A DNA stretch of 18,264 nucleotides from CAZMCT01 sp964564785. Lineage in GTDB: Bacteria; Planctomycetota; Phycisphaerae; UBA1845; Fen-1342. This document shows, in pieces, positions 6,774-12,616 of the stretch. The translations under genes and the position numbers were made by a program. The notes under the pieces are model-generated. The model searched no databases and was not told the origin of the DNA. It was given only the letters and a program-made list of their open reading frames with translations. Where the stretch lies: NCBI GenBank assembly GCA_964564785.1, contig CAZMCT010000083.1, positions 1 to 18,264 of the forward strand. Reading direction: 5' to 3'. Within the stretch, counting starts at the first letter, position 1, and each line of letters begins with the position of its first letter.

Positions 6774-7346
6774 ATGTATTCGCAGGAACTGATCGAGTAC
6801 GTGATGAAGCGGGCCGAGTTCAAGGCCAAGCAGGTCGTCGGCAAGGTACCGGCCCTCGGCGAGGTCGAGGATGTCCAGCAGGATCTGATCGCAGACGTGC
6901 TCCGGCGTCTGCCGAAGTTCGACGGCGATCGGGCCGGCGTCAAGACGTTCGTCTGCCGCATCATCAACCACAAGATCGCGGACCTGCTCAAGGGGCATGA
7001 GGCCGCCAACCGGGGCAACGGCGGCGCCAAGGAGTCGCTGGACGACTGGGTCCACGACGAGACCGGGAACTGGGTACGACGGGATGCCACCGTCGACGCA
7101 GCCCGGAGGCACACCCATCTGGGCGTCTGTGAGCGCAACGACCAGGAGCAGCGCGAGCTGGAGCTGGACATCGCTACCGTGATGGCGTCGCTGCCGCCCG
7201 AGCAGCGGGATGTGTGCGCGATGCTGCGGACGAAGACGCCCACCGAAATCGCCCGCGAAACCGGCCTGTCGCGCTCGGCGATCTACAAGCACATCGCCGC
7301 CATCCGGACCGCGTTCATCAGGGCGGGGCTCGATCACTACCTGTAA
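6774..7346 (+). CDS. RNA polymerase sigma factor-like protein (190 aa)
   Basis: The start ATG 6774 has AAGGGAGA (6761-6768) upstream. The protein has the two parts of a short sigma-70/ECF type factor. Region 2-like helices (about 27-75) contain EVEDVQQDLIADVLRRLPKF and VKTFVCRIINHKIADLLKG. A C-terminal region 4 HTH (about 140-185) contains LPPEQRDVCAMLRTKTPTEI and ARETGLSRSAIYKHIAAIR. The linker is hydrophilic and lacks region 3. It probably directs host RNA polymerase to phage promoters or acts as a sigma-like HTH regulator. It is the first gene after a strong terminator and precedes the whole replication block, which suggests a regulatory switch. Family assignment is solid; target promoters are unknown. 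Confidence 0.82.
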   Translation: MYSQELIEYVMKRAEFKAKQVVGKVPALGEVEDVQQDLIADVLRRLPKFDGDRAGVKTFVCRIINHKIADLLKGHEAANRGNGGAKESLDDWVHDETGNWVRRDATVDAARRHTHLGVCERNDQEQRELELDIATVMASLPPEQRDVCAMLRTKTPTEIARETGLSRSAIYKHIAAIRTAFIRAGLDHYL

Positions 7347-7362
7347 TCGCCCCCTCGCTCAG

Positions 7363-7394
7363 CCGCCGCGCGGACACCTTCGTCCGCGCGGCGG
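7363..7394 (+). other. 13-bp perfect GC stem-loop between sigma-like gene and nuclease gene
   Basis: CCGCCGCGCGGAC (7363-7375) pairs perfectly with GTCCGCGCGGCGG (7382-7394) around a 6-nt loop. No T-run follows; the Shine-Dalgarno GGAGGA of the next gene starts 9 nt downstream. It may stabilise or process the transcript, or pause polymerase. Confidence 0.75.
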
Positions 7395-7417
7395 TAGGTA
7401 GTGGAGGAGAACGCGAC

Positions 7418-8293
7418 GTGATCGGAGACTTGGACGTGGCCCAGCACATGCCCCTCCCAAGCGGCCCAGAGGAAACCCCAACGAAAAGGCGGAGCCGCCT
7501 CTCGTTCCTGATTCGTGAGCCGGAGGACGTGTACCACGCCAAGAGCCGCGACTTCCTGACCGCCCACGCGCTGAACGAGTTCCGGCGGTGCCCATTGCTG
7601 TACCGCAAAAAGGAACTCGGTCTGGTACCTGAACGCGACACGACTGCATACCTCATCGGGCGGGCAGCCCACGCGCTGATCTTGGAGGGGCGACAGCGTT
7701 ATGAGCGCGAGTTCGCCGTCGGCGGGCCGATCAACCCGCGCACCGGCCAGCCGTTCGGCTCGAACACGAAGGCGTTCGCCGAGTGGGCGGAGAAGCAGAA
7801 CAAGCCGGTGCTCTCGGACTCGCAGGCGGCGCTCGTCGAGCAGATGGCGGCCGCGGTGAAGGCACACGCGGTCGCGGTCGAGCTCCTCGCGGACGGGGTC
7901 GCGGAAGGCGTCGTGCGCGCGGACTACGCCGGCCACCGCTGCCAGGCACGGATCGACTGGGTCAGCCGGAACAACGACCACGGCATCGTCGACCTCAAGA
8001 CCGCCGACGAGCTCGACACGTTCGAGATGGCGATGCGCGCCTTCGGCTACCTGCACCAGGTCGCGTTCTATCGCGCGCTCGTCGCCGCCGTCTCTGGTCA
8101 CGTTCTCCCAGTTCACATCGTCGCGGTCGAGAAGCGCGAGCCGTTCCGCTGCGGCGTGTGGCGGGTCTCGTCGGCGGTGCTCGACCAGGCGCAGCGCGAA
8201 AACGAGGAAGCGATGGCCGACCTGCGGCGCTGCCGCGAGACGGGCGACTGGTTCACGCGCTACGAGTCGCTGCGGCTGGTCGAACGGCTGTGA
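7418..8293 (+). CDS. PD-(D/E)XK exonuclease-like protein, PDDEXK_1/DUF3799-type (291 aa)
   Basis: GTG 7418 follows GGAGGA (7403-7408) with 9-nt spacing; ATG 7448 is an alternative, and the frame open upstream overlaps the sigma-like gene and is not protein-like. The fold signature is visible: SRDFLTAHALNEFRRCPLLY (core helix, about 43-62), GRAAHALILEG with His85, CQARID with Asp180, then GIVDLKTA with Asp192 and Lys194 as the D-x-K pair, followed by YLHQVAFYR (Gln214, Tyr218). This is the catalytic arrangement of phage exonucleases of the lambda-exo/RecE-like PD-(D/E)XK group. It probably resects DNA ends to make single strands for the adjacent ATPase and DUF669 protein. Cleavage polarity cannot be read from the sequence. 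Confidence 0.85.
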   Translation: MIGDLDVAQHMPLPSGPEETPTKRRSRLSFLIREPEDVYHAKSRDFLTAHALNEFRRCPLLYRKKELGLVPERDTTAYLIGRAAHALILEGRQRYEREFAVGGPINPRTGQPFGSNTKAFAEWAEKQNKPVLSDSQAALVEQMAAAVKAHAVAVELLADGVAEGVVRADYAGHRCQARIDWVSRNNDHGIVDLKTADELDTFEMAMRAFGYLHQVAFYRALVAAVSGHVLPVHIVAVEKREPFRCGVWRVSSAVLDQAQRENEEAMADLRRCRETGDWFTRYESLRLVERL

Positions 8294-8294
8294 A

Positions 8295-8371
8295 TCCGGG
8301 CCCGGGGCCGAGCGGCCGAAGCGTCCCGGCCACGGAGGGCTCGGCGGGACCGCCGCCGCCCCGGACCCGGA
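8295..8371 (+). other. Structured intergenic element with 14-bp inverted repeat
   Basis: TCCGGGCCCGGGGC (8295-8308) pairs with GCCCCGGACCCGGA (8358-8371), 13 of 14 positions. Inside, CGAGC (8309-8313) can pair with GCTCG (8339-8343), and GGCCG (8314-8318) with CGGCC (8327-8331). The nested structure fills nearly the whole gap between two co-directional genes and ends about 30 nt before the next Shine-Dalgarno. It has no T-run. Confidence 0.6.
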
Positions 8372-8411
8372 AGCACAGAGGATGAAGCGACCTGGAACGA
8401 AGGAGGAATTC

Positions 8412-9209
8412 ATGGGGCTTGAGCAGATTCAGCGAGGCAAGGTCAACGTGCCCCGCCGCACGCTGCTGTACGGCGTCCACGGCGTCGGCAAGAGCACATT
8501 CGGCTCGATGGCCGAACGGCCGATCTTCATCCAGACGGAAGACGGCCTCGGCAACATCGAGTGCGAACGCTTCCCCGTCGCCGGCAAGTACGCCGACGTG
8601 ATCGCGGCGCTGAGCGCGCTCTACACGGAACCGCACGAGTACCGCACCGTTGTCGTCGACTCCCTCGACTGGCTCGAACGGCTGATCTGGGCCGACGTCT
8701 GCCAGAAGCGAGGCGTCGAGTCCATCGAGGACATCGGCTACGGCAAGGGCTACGTCTTCGCGCTCACGAACTGGCGCGAAGTGCTCGCCGGTCTCGACGC
8801 TCTGCGCAACGAGCGTGGCATGCACGTCATCCTGATTGCCCACGCGCAGATCGAGCGCTTCGCCAATCCGGAGACGGACACCTACGACCGCTACTGCCCG
8901 CGCCTGCACAAGCAGGCCTCGGCCCTGGTCCAGGAATGGTGCGACGAGGTGCTGTTCGCCACCTACGCGATCCACACCAAGACGACCGACGAGGGCTTTG
9001 GCCGCAAGCGCGTGCAGGGCATCGGGACCGGCGAGCGGATCATCCGCACCAGCGAGCGGCCGGCGCATGTGGCGAAGAACCGCCTGAACCTGCCGGAAGA
9101 ACTCCCTCTCGATTACCGCATCTACGCCGCCTTCGCACGTGGTGAGAACCCGCTGGAGCAGACCGGAGGCTGGAGGCCGGAGGCGGGAGGCGCGGATGCG
9201 TCGAGCTGA
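8412..9209 (+). CDS. RecA/Sak4-like AAA_24 ATPase (265 aa)
   Basis: ATG 8412 is preceded by a perfect AAGGAGG (8399-8405), which decides it over ATG 8382. Walker A is GVHGVGKSTF (residues 21-30, Lys27), Walker B is TVVVDSLDWLE (about 79-89), and MHVILIAHAQIERF carries the sensor-like strand. This matches AAA_24-type nucleotide-binding proteins that include phage Sak4-like RecA-family annealing or recombination ATPases. With the upstream exonuclease and downstream DUF669 protein it forms a typical phage recombination trio. The C-terminal residues after about 250 (TGGWRPEAGGA) are encoded by a 7-nt repeat array, so the original C-terminus may have been extended or replaced. Confidence 0.85.
   Translation: MGLEQIQRGKVNVPRRTLLYGVHGVGKSTFGSMAERPIFIQTEDGLGNIECERFPVAGKYADVIAALSALYTEPHEYRTVVVDSLDWLERLIWADVCQKRGVESIEDIGYGKGYVFALTNWREVLAGLDALRNERGMHVILIAHAQIERFANPETDTYDRYCPRLHKQASALVQEWCDEVLFATYAIHTKTTDEGFGRKRVQGIGTGERIIRTSERPAHVAKNRLNLPEELPLDYRIYAAFARGENPLEQTGGWRPEAGGADASS
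9161..9188 (+). repeat. Heptanucleotide array at the 3' end of the ATPase gene
   Basis: Four consecutive 7-nt units: GACCGGA, GGCTGGA, GGCCGGA and GGCGGGA. The units follow the same GGCNNGA pattern as the arrays at 1021-1055 and 11145-11172. The array is in frame inside the ATPase C-terminus, 18 nt before its stop codon. Confidence 0.7.
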
Positions 9210-9287
9210 GCCGCCGAGCCACGGCCCTCTGTACTCCAGTCTACAGCCTGCGGACTACATGCTTTGCGACTGAAAGGAGCATTCGAC

Positions 9288-9746
9288 ATGCCGAATCTGA
9301 ACGGATTCAACGCCAACGAGGTCGATCCCAACTTCGCGTTCGAGGCCATCCCGGCTGGCAAGTACCTGGCCATCATCACCGAGAGCGCGGAGAAGCCGAC
9401 CAAGTCAGGCGGCGGCCAGTACCTCCAGTTCACGTTTCAGATCATCGAGGGCGAGTACAAGGGTCGCATGCTCTGGTCGCGGCTCAACCTGGACAACCCG
9501 AACGCCACGACGGTCAAGATCGCGCGAGCCGAACTCTCCGCGATTTGCCGCGCCGTAGGTGTGCCGGCACCCAAGGACAGCGTCGAGTTGCACAACATCC
9601 CGCTGGTCATCACGGTCGGGCAGAAGAAGCGCTCCGACACGGGCGAGCTGGGCAACGTGATCAAGGGGTACGCCAGGAAGGATGCCGCCGCGCCGCGGGC
9701 ACCAACAGGCGCCGGCAACAACGGCGCGCCGCCGTGGAAGCGGTGA
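9288..9746 (+). CDS. DUF669 protein, probable phage ssDNA-binding protein (152 aa)
   Basis: ATG 9288 follows AAGGAG (9274-9279) with 8-nt spacing. The whole DUF669 pattern is present: MPNLNGFNANEVDP, then IPAGKYLAIITES, PTKSGGGQYLQFTFQIIEGE, YKGRMLWSRLNLDNPN and ELSAICRAVGV. The 'LHN-x-P' segment and GELGNVIKGY follow. DUF669 proteins are regularly found next to Sak4-like ATPases in phage recombination modules. They are thought to act as single-strand DNA-binding or accessory proteins; that role is inferred from context. The tail after about residue 130 is Pro/Ala/Gly-rich and ends PPWKR, without the acidic tip typical of bacterial SSB. Confidence 0.88.
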   Translation: MPNLNGFNANEVDPNFAFEAIPAGKYLAIITESAEKPTKSGGGQYLQFTFQIIEGEYKGRMLWSRLNLDNPNATTVKIARAELSAICRAVGVPAPKDSVELHNIPLVITVGQKKRSDTGELGNVIKGYARKDAAAPRAPTGAGNNGAPPWKR

Positions 9747-9765
9747 CTGTGAGTGTTCATCGTCA

Positions 9766-9880
9766 GGTTCGCGGTGGCATGGCTCGGCGAGCCAGGGCGA
9801 GGCCTGGCAAGGCCCGGAACGGTGTGGCGAGTCTTGGCTTGGCGGGGCATGTCGAGTTCAGGTGAGGGGCGGCAAGGCAC
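9766..9880 (+). repeat. Pentanucleotide array, 23 units of GGCNN in strict 5-nt phase (copy 1)
   Basis: From 9766 to 9880 the sequence divides into 5-nt units mostly of form GGCNN, for example GGCAT, GGCTC, GGCGA, GCCAG, GGCGA, GGCCT, GGCAA, GGCCC. A minority deviate (GGTTC, GGAAC, GTCTT, GTTCA), but phase is never lost. A 5-nt period cannot be a codon pattern, and all three frames carry shadows only. It fills most of the gap before the 9926 gene; copy 2 follows that gene. Confidence 0.85.
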
Positions 9881-9885
9881 ACCTC

Positions 9886-9909
9886 GTGGCGCGAAGCCAC
9901 TGCGGCTTC
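9886..9909 (+). promoter_or_regulatory. Two mutually exclusive hairpins ahead of a ribosome binding site
   Basis: GTGGC (9886-9890) can pair with GCCAC (9896-9900), or GAAGCC (9893-9898) can pair with GGCTTC (9904-9909). The two use the same bases and exclude one another. The Shine-Dalgarno GGAG of the next gene is at 9916-9919. A switch role is only inferred. Confidence 0.3.
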
Positions 9910-9925
9910 AAGTACGGAGCGACAC

Positions 9926-10558
9926 ATGAGTGCGGTGAAAGGAACCACGGCGACTGCCATTGGTCCGGAGGCCACGAACGGCGCATCCGAGGCCATCTCG
10001 GCGTGCGTGCCTTACCGGGTCGCCGTGACGATCCGGGGAGACGCGGACCTGCTGCTGCATCGCTGGAACTGTGAGGCGGTCGTGGCCAAGGCCAAATCGG
10101 CCAAGGGTTCCGCGGTCAAGAAGAGCGACGACCTTGAGTCCTACGTCTATCGCAACGATGCCGGTGAGCTATGCATACCTGGCGAGTACCTGCGGCAGGC
10201 GATCATCAACGCCGCAAAATTCCGCCAGGACCCGCGCTCGCCGCGCAAGAGCGCGATGGACTTGGCCAAGGCCGCCGTGATCAATCTCACTCCGCTGGCC
10301 AGTTTGGGCATCTCCGCCTGGGACTATGAACACAAGTGCCCGGTGCAGGTGCAGCGCAACGGCGTGACGCGCACGCGACCGGCGATCAAGAGCGGTTGGT
10401 CCGCCAGCTTCGTCTTGCTGGTCAACCTGCCGGAATACGTATCCCCCGAACTGCTGCATGCCTTGATCACCGATGCGGGCCGGCTGATCGGCCTCGCCGA
10501 CTTCCGCCCGACTTACGGACGATTTCAGATCACCCGGTTCGAGGTGCTGAACTCTTGA
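9926..10558 (+). CDS. Conserved phage-type protein of unknown function (210 aa)
   Basis: ATG 9926 has GGAG at 9916-9919. After a 25-residue polar lead, the protein begins YRVAVTIRGDADLLLHRWN, continues SDDLESYVYRNDAGELCIPG and EYLRQAIINAAKFRQDPRSP, then has a basic segment. It ends LITDAGRLIGLADFRPTYGR and FQITRFEVL. The opening strand with '-LL-HRW' and the Gly-rich 'IGLADFRPTYGRFQ' end are the most distinctive parts. I cannot assign a family with confidence; the shape loosely recalls beta-alpha-beta nucleic-acid-binding folds such as RAMP-like proteins, a guess based on motif placement. Sitting between the DUF669 protein and RusA, it is probably a DNA-recombination factor. It is bracketed by the two GGCNN arrays, so it may behave as an exchangeable single-gene cassette. 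Confidence 0.7.
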   Translation: MSAVKGTTATAIGPEATNGASEAISACVPYRVAVTIRGDADLLLHRWNCEAVVAKAKSAKGSAVKKSDDLESYVYRNDAGELCIPGEYLRQAIINAAKFRQDPRSPRKSAMDLAKAAVINLTPLASLGISAWDYEHKCPVQVQRNGVTRTRPAIKSGWSASFVLLVNLPEYVSPELLHALITDAGRLIGLADFRPTYGRFQITRFEVLNS

Positions 10559-10576
10559 GCATAGCAGGAGGCGACG

Positions 10577-10656
10577 GGTTGGGCATGGCATGGCAAGGCT
10601 AGGCTGGACTTGGTTCGGCCTGGTGGGGCGGGGCCAGGCTGGGCAAGGCGTGGTTC
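10577..10656 (+). repeat. Pentanucleotide array, 16 units of GGCNN in strict 5-nt phase (copy 2)
   Basis: Units from 10577 read GGTTG, GGCAT, GGCAT, GGCAA, GGCTA, GGCTG, GACTT, GGTTC, GGCCT, GGTGG, GGCGG, GGCCA, GGCTG, GGCAA, GGCGT and GGTTC. Phase and orientation match the 9766 array, with the G-rich strand being the coding strand. It lies between the 9926 gene and the RusA gene. Confidence 0.88.
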
Positions 10657-10685
10657 CCTTTTCAATGACAGTGGAGGTTGCGGCC

Positions 10686-11078
10686 GTGAAGCTGACGATT
10701 CCGTATCCCCCATCGACCAACCGCTACTACCGCAACGTGGCGGGCCGCACGCTGATCAGCCGCGAGGGGCGCGCCTACCGCAAGCGGGTGGGCGCGATCC
10801 TCAAGGCCGCCGGCGTCACGCCGCAGTCCGGTCCGCTGGCGATCCACGTTGAGCTGTACCCGCCCGACCGGCGCAAGCGCGACGTCGACAACGCGCTCAA
10901 GAGTCTCAACGACTCGCTCCAGCACGGCGGGGCATTCCACGACGACTCGCAGATCGTCTGGCTGCTGGTCGAGAAGGCTGAGGTCGTGCCCGGTGGGAAG
11001 GTCGTGGTGCGCATCGCGGAGCGGAACGGCAAGCCGCTGCCGTTCCCAGTGAACGGGCCGCCGCCCGACCTGAATTGA
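10686..11078 (+). CDS. rusA: RusA family crossover junction endodeoxyribonuclease (130 aa)
   Basis: GTG 10686 is preceded by GGAGG (10673-10677) with 8-nt spacing and gives the classic RusA opening KLTIPYPPSTNRYYRN. Upstream in-frame starts would translate the pentamer array and are rejected. RusA resolves Holliday junctions as a homodimer. The acidic residues expected for metal binding are present in RDVDNALKSLNDSL (Asp66, Asp68) and in FHDDSQIVWLLVEK (Asp86/Asp87), with Lys72 nearby. Length is normal for the family. It completes the recombination set made by the exonuclease, ATPase and DUF669 protein, and opens a run of tightly packed genes that continues to the primase. Confidence 0.93.
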   Translation: MKLTIPYPPSTNRYYRNVAGRTLISREGRAYRKRVGAILKAAGVTPQSGPLAIHVELYPPDRRKRDVDNALKSLNDSLQHGGAFHDDSQIVWLLVEKAEVVPGGKVVVRIAERNGKPLPFPVNGPPPDLN

Positions 11079-11120
11079 AGCGCCGGGCGGGCCGTGTTGG
11101 TTGAACCGGAGAACCGAATC

Positions 11121-11846
11121 GTGAAGCATCCAGAGCCGAGCGGAGGCTCGAGGGGTGAGGCCCGAGGCATGAGTGCTCAGGTCTCAGGTTTCAAGCCTCA
11201 GGTCTCAAAGCGTATCTACATCGCCGGGCCGATGTCCGGTTATCCGGACTGCAACTTCCAGGCGTTCCACGCAGCGGCGGTGCGCCTGGCCGCGGCGGGC
11301 TGGGCGGTCTTCAACCCGGCCGAGAACTTCGGCGGCCGCAAGCACCTGCCGCGCGAGGAATACCTGCGCCTCGACCTGGCGATGCTGACGCAGTGCGACG
11401 CGATCGCGCTGCTACCCGGCTGGGAGGACTCGCGCGGGGCGAAGCTGGAGTACCTGGTCGCCTGCGAGCTGGGCTGCGAGGCCATCGACGCGGTCACGCT
11501 CCAGCCGCTGGCCAGCGCCCCGACGCCAGCGGTCGCGTTGCATCAACTGCGGTTCGTGCAGCCGCCGGCCGACGAGTCGATCCTCGACGAGGCCAAGCGC
11601 ATCACTGAGGGCACGCGGCGCGCCGAATACGGCGCTCCCGCCGACGACTTCGCCCGGACGGCGCTGATGTGGACCGGCATCCTGGCCCGCAAGCTGCGCG
11701 AGGGCGAGGCCATCACCGCCCTGGACATCCCGCTGTGCATGATCGCCATCAAGCTGGCCCGCCAGAGCCACGGCCACAAGCGCGACAACCTGGTCGATAT
11801 CGCCGGCTACGCGCGCACTGCGGCGATGGTCGCGGGGGAGGAGTGA
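11121..11846 (+). CDS. DUF4406-DUF6378 two-domain protein (241 aa)
   Basis: The N-terminal domain (RIYIAGPMSGYPDCNFQAF through LPGWEDSRGAKLEYLVACEL) is DUF4406, a Rossmann-like relative of nucleoside 2-deoxyribosyltransferases, with the phosphate-binding-like AGPMSG and the WEDSRGAKLEY motif. The C-terminal domain (DESILDEAKRITEGTRRAEY, then GAPADDFARTALMWTGIL and LARQSHGHKRDNLVDIAGYA) is DUF6378. Both occur in phage proteins, probably in nucleotide metabolism; the exact reaction is not known to me. Start choice: GTG 11121 has GGAG at 11108-11111 and gives Val-Lys. ATG 11169 lies inside a heptamer array and has no clear Shine-Dalgarno. Both are in frame. If the 84 nt at 11127-11210 are removed, GTG-AAG joins CGT-ATC-TAC to give MKRIYIAGPM, a natural-looking start. 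The stop overlaps the next ATG by one base. Confidence 0.85.
   Translation: MKHPEPSGGSRGEARGMSAQVSGFKPQVSKRIYIAGPMSGYPDCNFQAFHAAAVRLAAAGWAVFNPAENFGGRKHLPREEYLRLDLAMLTQCDAIALLPGWEDSRGAKLEYLVACELGCEAIDAVTLQPLASAPTPAVALHQLRFVQPPADESILDEAKRITEGTRRAEYGAPADDFARTALMWTGILARKLREGEAITALDIPLCMIAIKLARQSHGHKRDNLVDIAGYARTAAMVAGEE
11145..11207. repeat. Heptanucleotide array, nine units, internally inverted
   Basis: Units in strict 7-nt phase: GGCTCGA, GGGGTGA, GGCCCGA, GGCATGA, then GTGCTCA, GGTCTCA, GGTTTCA, AGCCTCA and GGTCTCA. The first four follow GGCNNGA. The last five are in reverse orientation: the reverse complement reads GACCTGA, GGCTTGA, AACCTGA, GACCTGA, the same units as at 1021-1048. The array lies in frame in the 5' part of the DUF4406 gene. 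Confidence 0.8.
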
Positions 11847-12616
11847 TGGCCCAGCGCCATAGCCGGACCATGCTGGCCTTCGGCGATGTGCACATCCCGC
11901 ACCAGAACGAGAAGGCGGTGCGGGTGTTCTGCCGCGCCGCCGAACGCTTGCGGCCCGACCTGATCATCTGCCTCGGCGACCTGTTGGACTGCGGGCAGTT
12001 CTCCGCGCACCCGCCCACGTTCGGCGTGCCCCAGACCGAGTACGTGGACGATCTCCGCGTCGCCAATGCCCTGCTAGACCGTTTGCAGAAGGTCTGCGGG
12101 CGGCTGGTCATGGTCGAGGGCAACCACGAGTACCGTCTCGACCGCTGGGCCGCCGTGGCGGCCGAAGGACGCGGGGCGTGCTCGATGCTCGCGCCGCGCA
12201 TCCGGCTGTCCAGGGGGCGATCTCGCTTCGTCTACGTGCCCTACGGCTCGGCGGACGGGACGTATCCGCACTACGCGGTCAACGACCGCATAATCGCCGT
12301 GCACGGCTGGTCCTGCGCCCGGCACGCCACCAAGAACCACCTCCAGATCAGTCAGGGCAAGAGCGTCATCCACGGGCACACGCACCGCGCCGACGTGTCG
12401 ATCATCCAGAACATCTGGTCGCCCGGCAGCGTGATCCAGGCGCGGTCCGCCGGGTGCCTGTGCAAGCCGATCCCGCTGTATGGCACGGGGCGACCCGTCG
12501 AGTGGGTCAACGCCTTCATCCTCGGCTACCTCGGTCGGCGCAGCGACACGCTCTACACCATTCCGATCATGGACGACCGCTGCATCCTGCCCGACGGGAC
12601 GGAGGTGTCGGCGTGA
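11846..12616 (+). CDS. Metallophosphoesterase (256 aa)
   Basis: A calcineurin-like metallophosphoesterase that hydrolyses phosphomono- or diesters with two metal ions. All motifs are in place: GDVHIPH (Asp14, His16), CLGDLLD (Asp45), EGNHEYR (Asn93, His94), VHGWS (His153) and IHGHTHR (GHTH 177-180). No signal peptide or membrane segment is present, so it is cytoplasmic. ATG 11846 shares one base with the previous stop (TGATG) and has GGAGGAG just upstream. Its own stop overlaps the helicase start (GTGA). The position between a nucleotide-linked protein and a helicase suggests action on nucleic-acid ends or nucleotides, but the substrate cannot be read from the sequence. Confidence 0.9.
   Translation: MAQRHSRTMLAFGDVHIPHQNEKAVRVFCRAAERLRPDLIICLGDLLDCGQFSAHPPTFGVPQTEYVDDLRVANALLDRLQKVCGRLVMVEGNHEYRLDRWAAVAAEGRGACSMLAPRIRLSRGRSRFVYVPYGSADGTYPHYAVNDRIIAVHGWSCARHATKNHLQISQGKSVIHGHTHRADVSIIQNIWSPGSVIQARSAGCLCKPIPLYGTGRPVEWVNAFILGYLGRRSDTLYTIPIMDDRCILPDGTEVSA

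Noticed and set aside
9766..10656. GGCNN or heptamer arrays as a CRISPR array
   Set aside because: Units are 5 or 7 nt with no constant-length spacers, no repeat of 20 nt or more, and no cas genes nearby.
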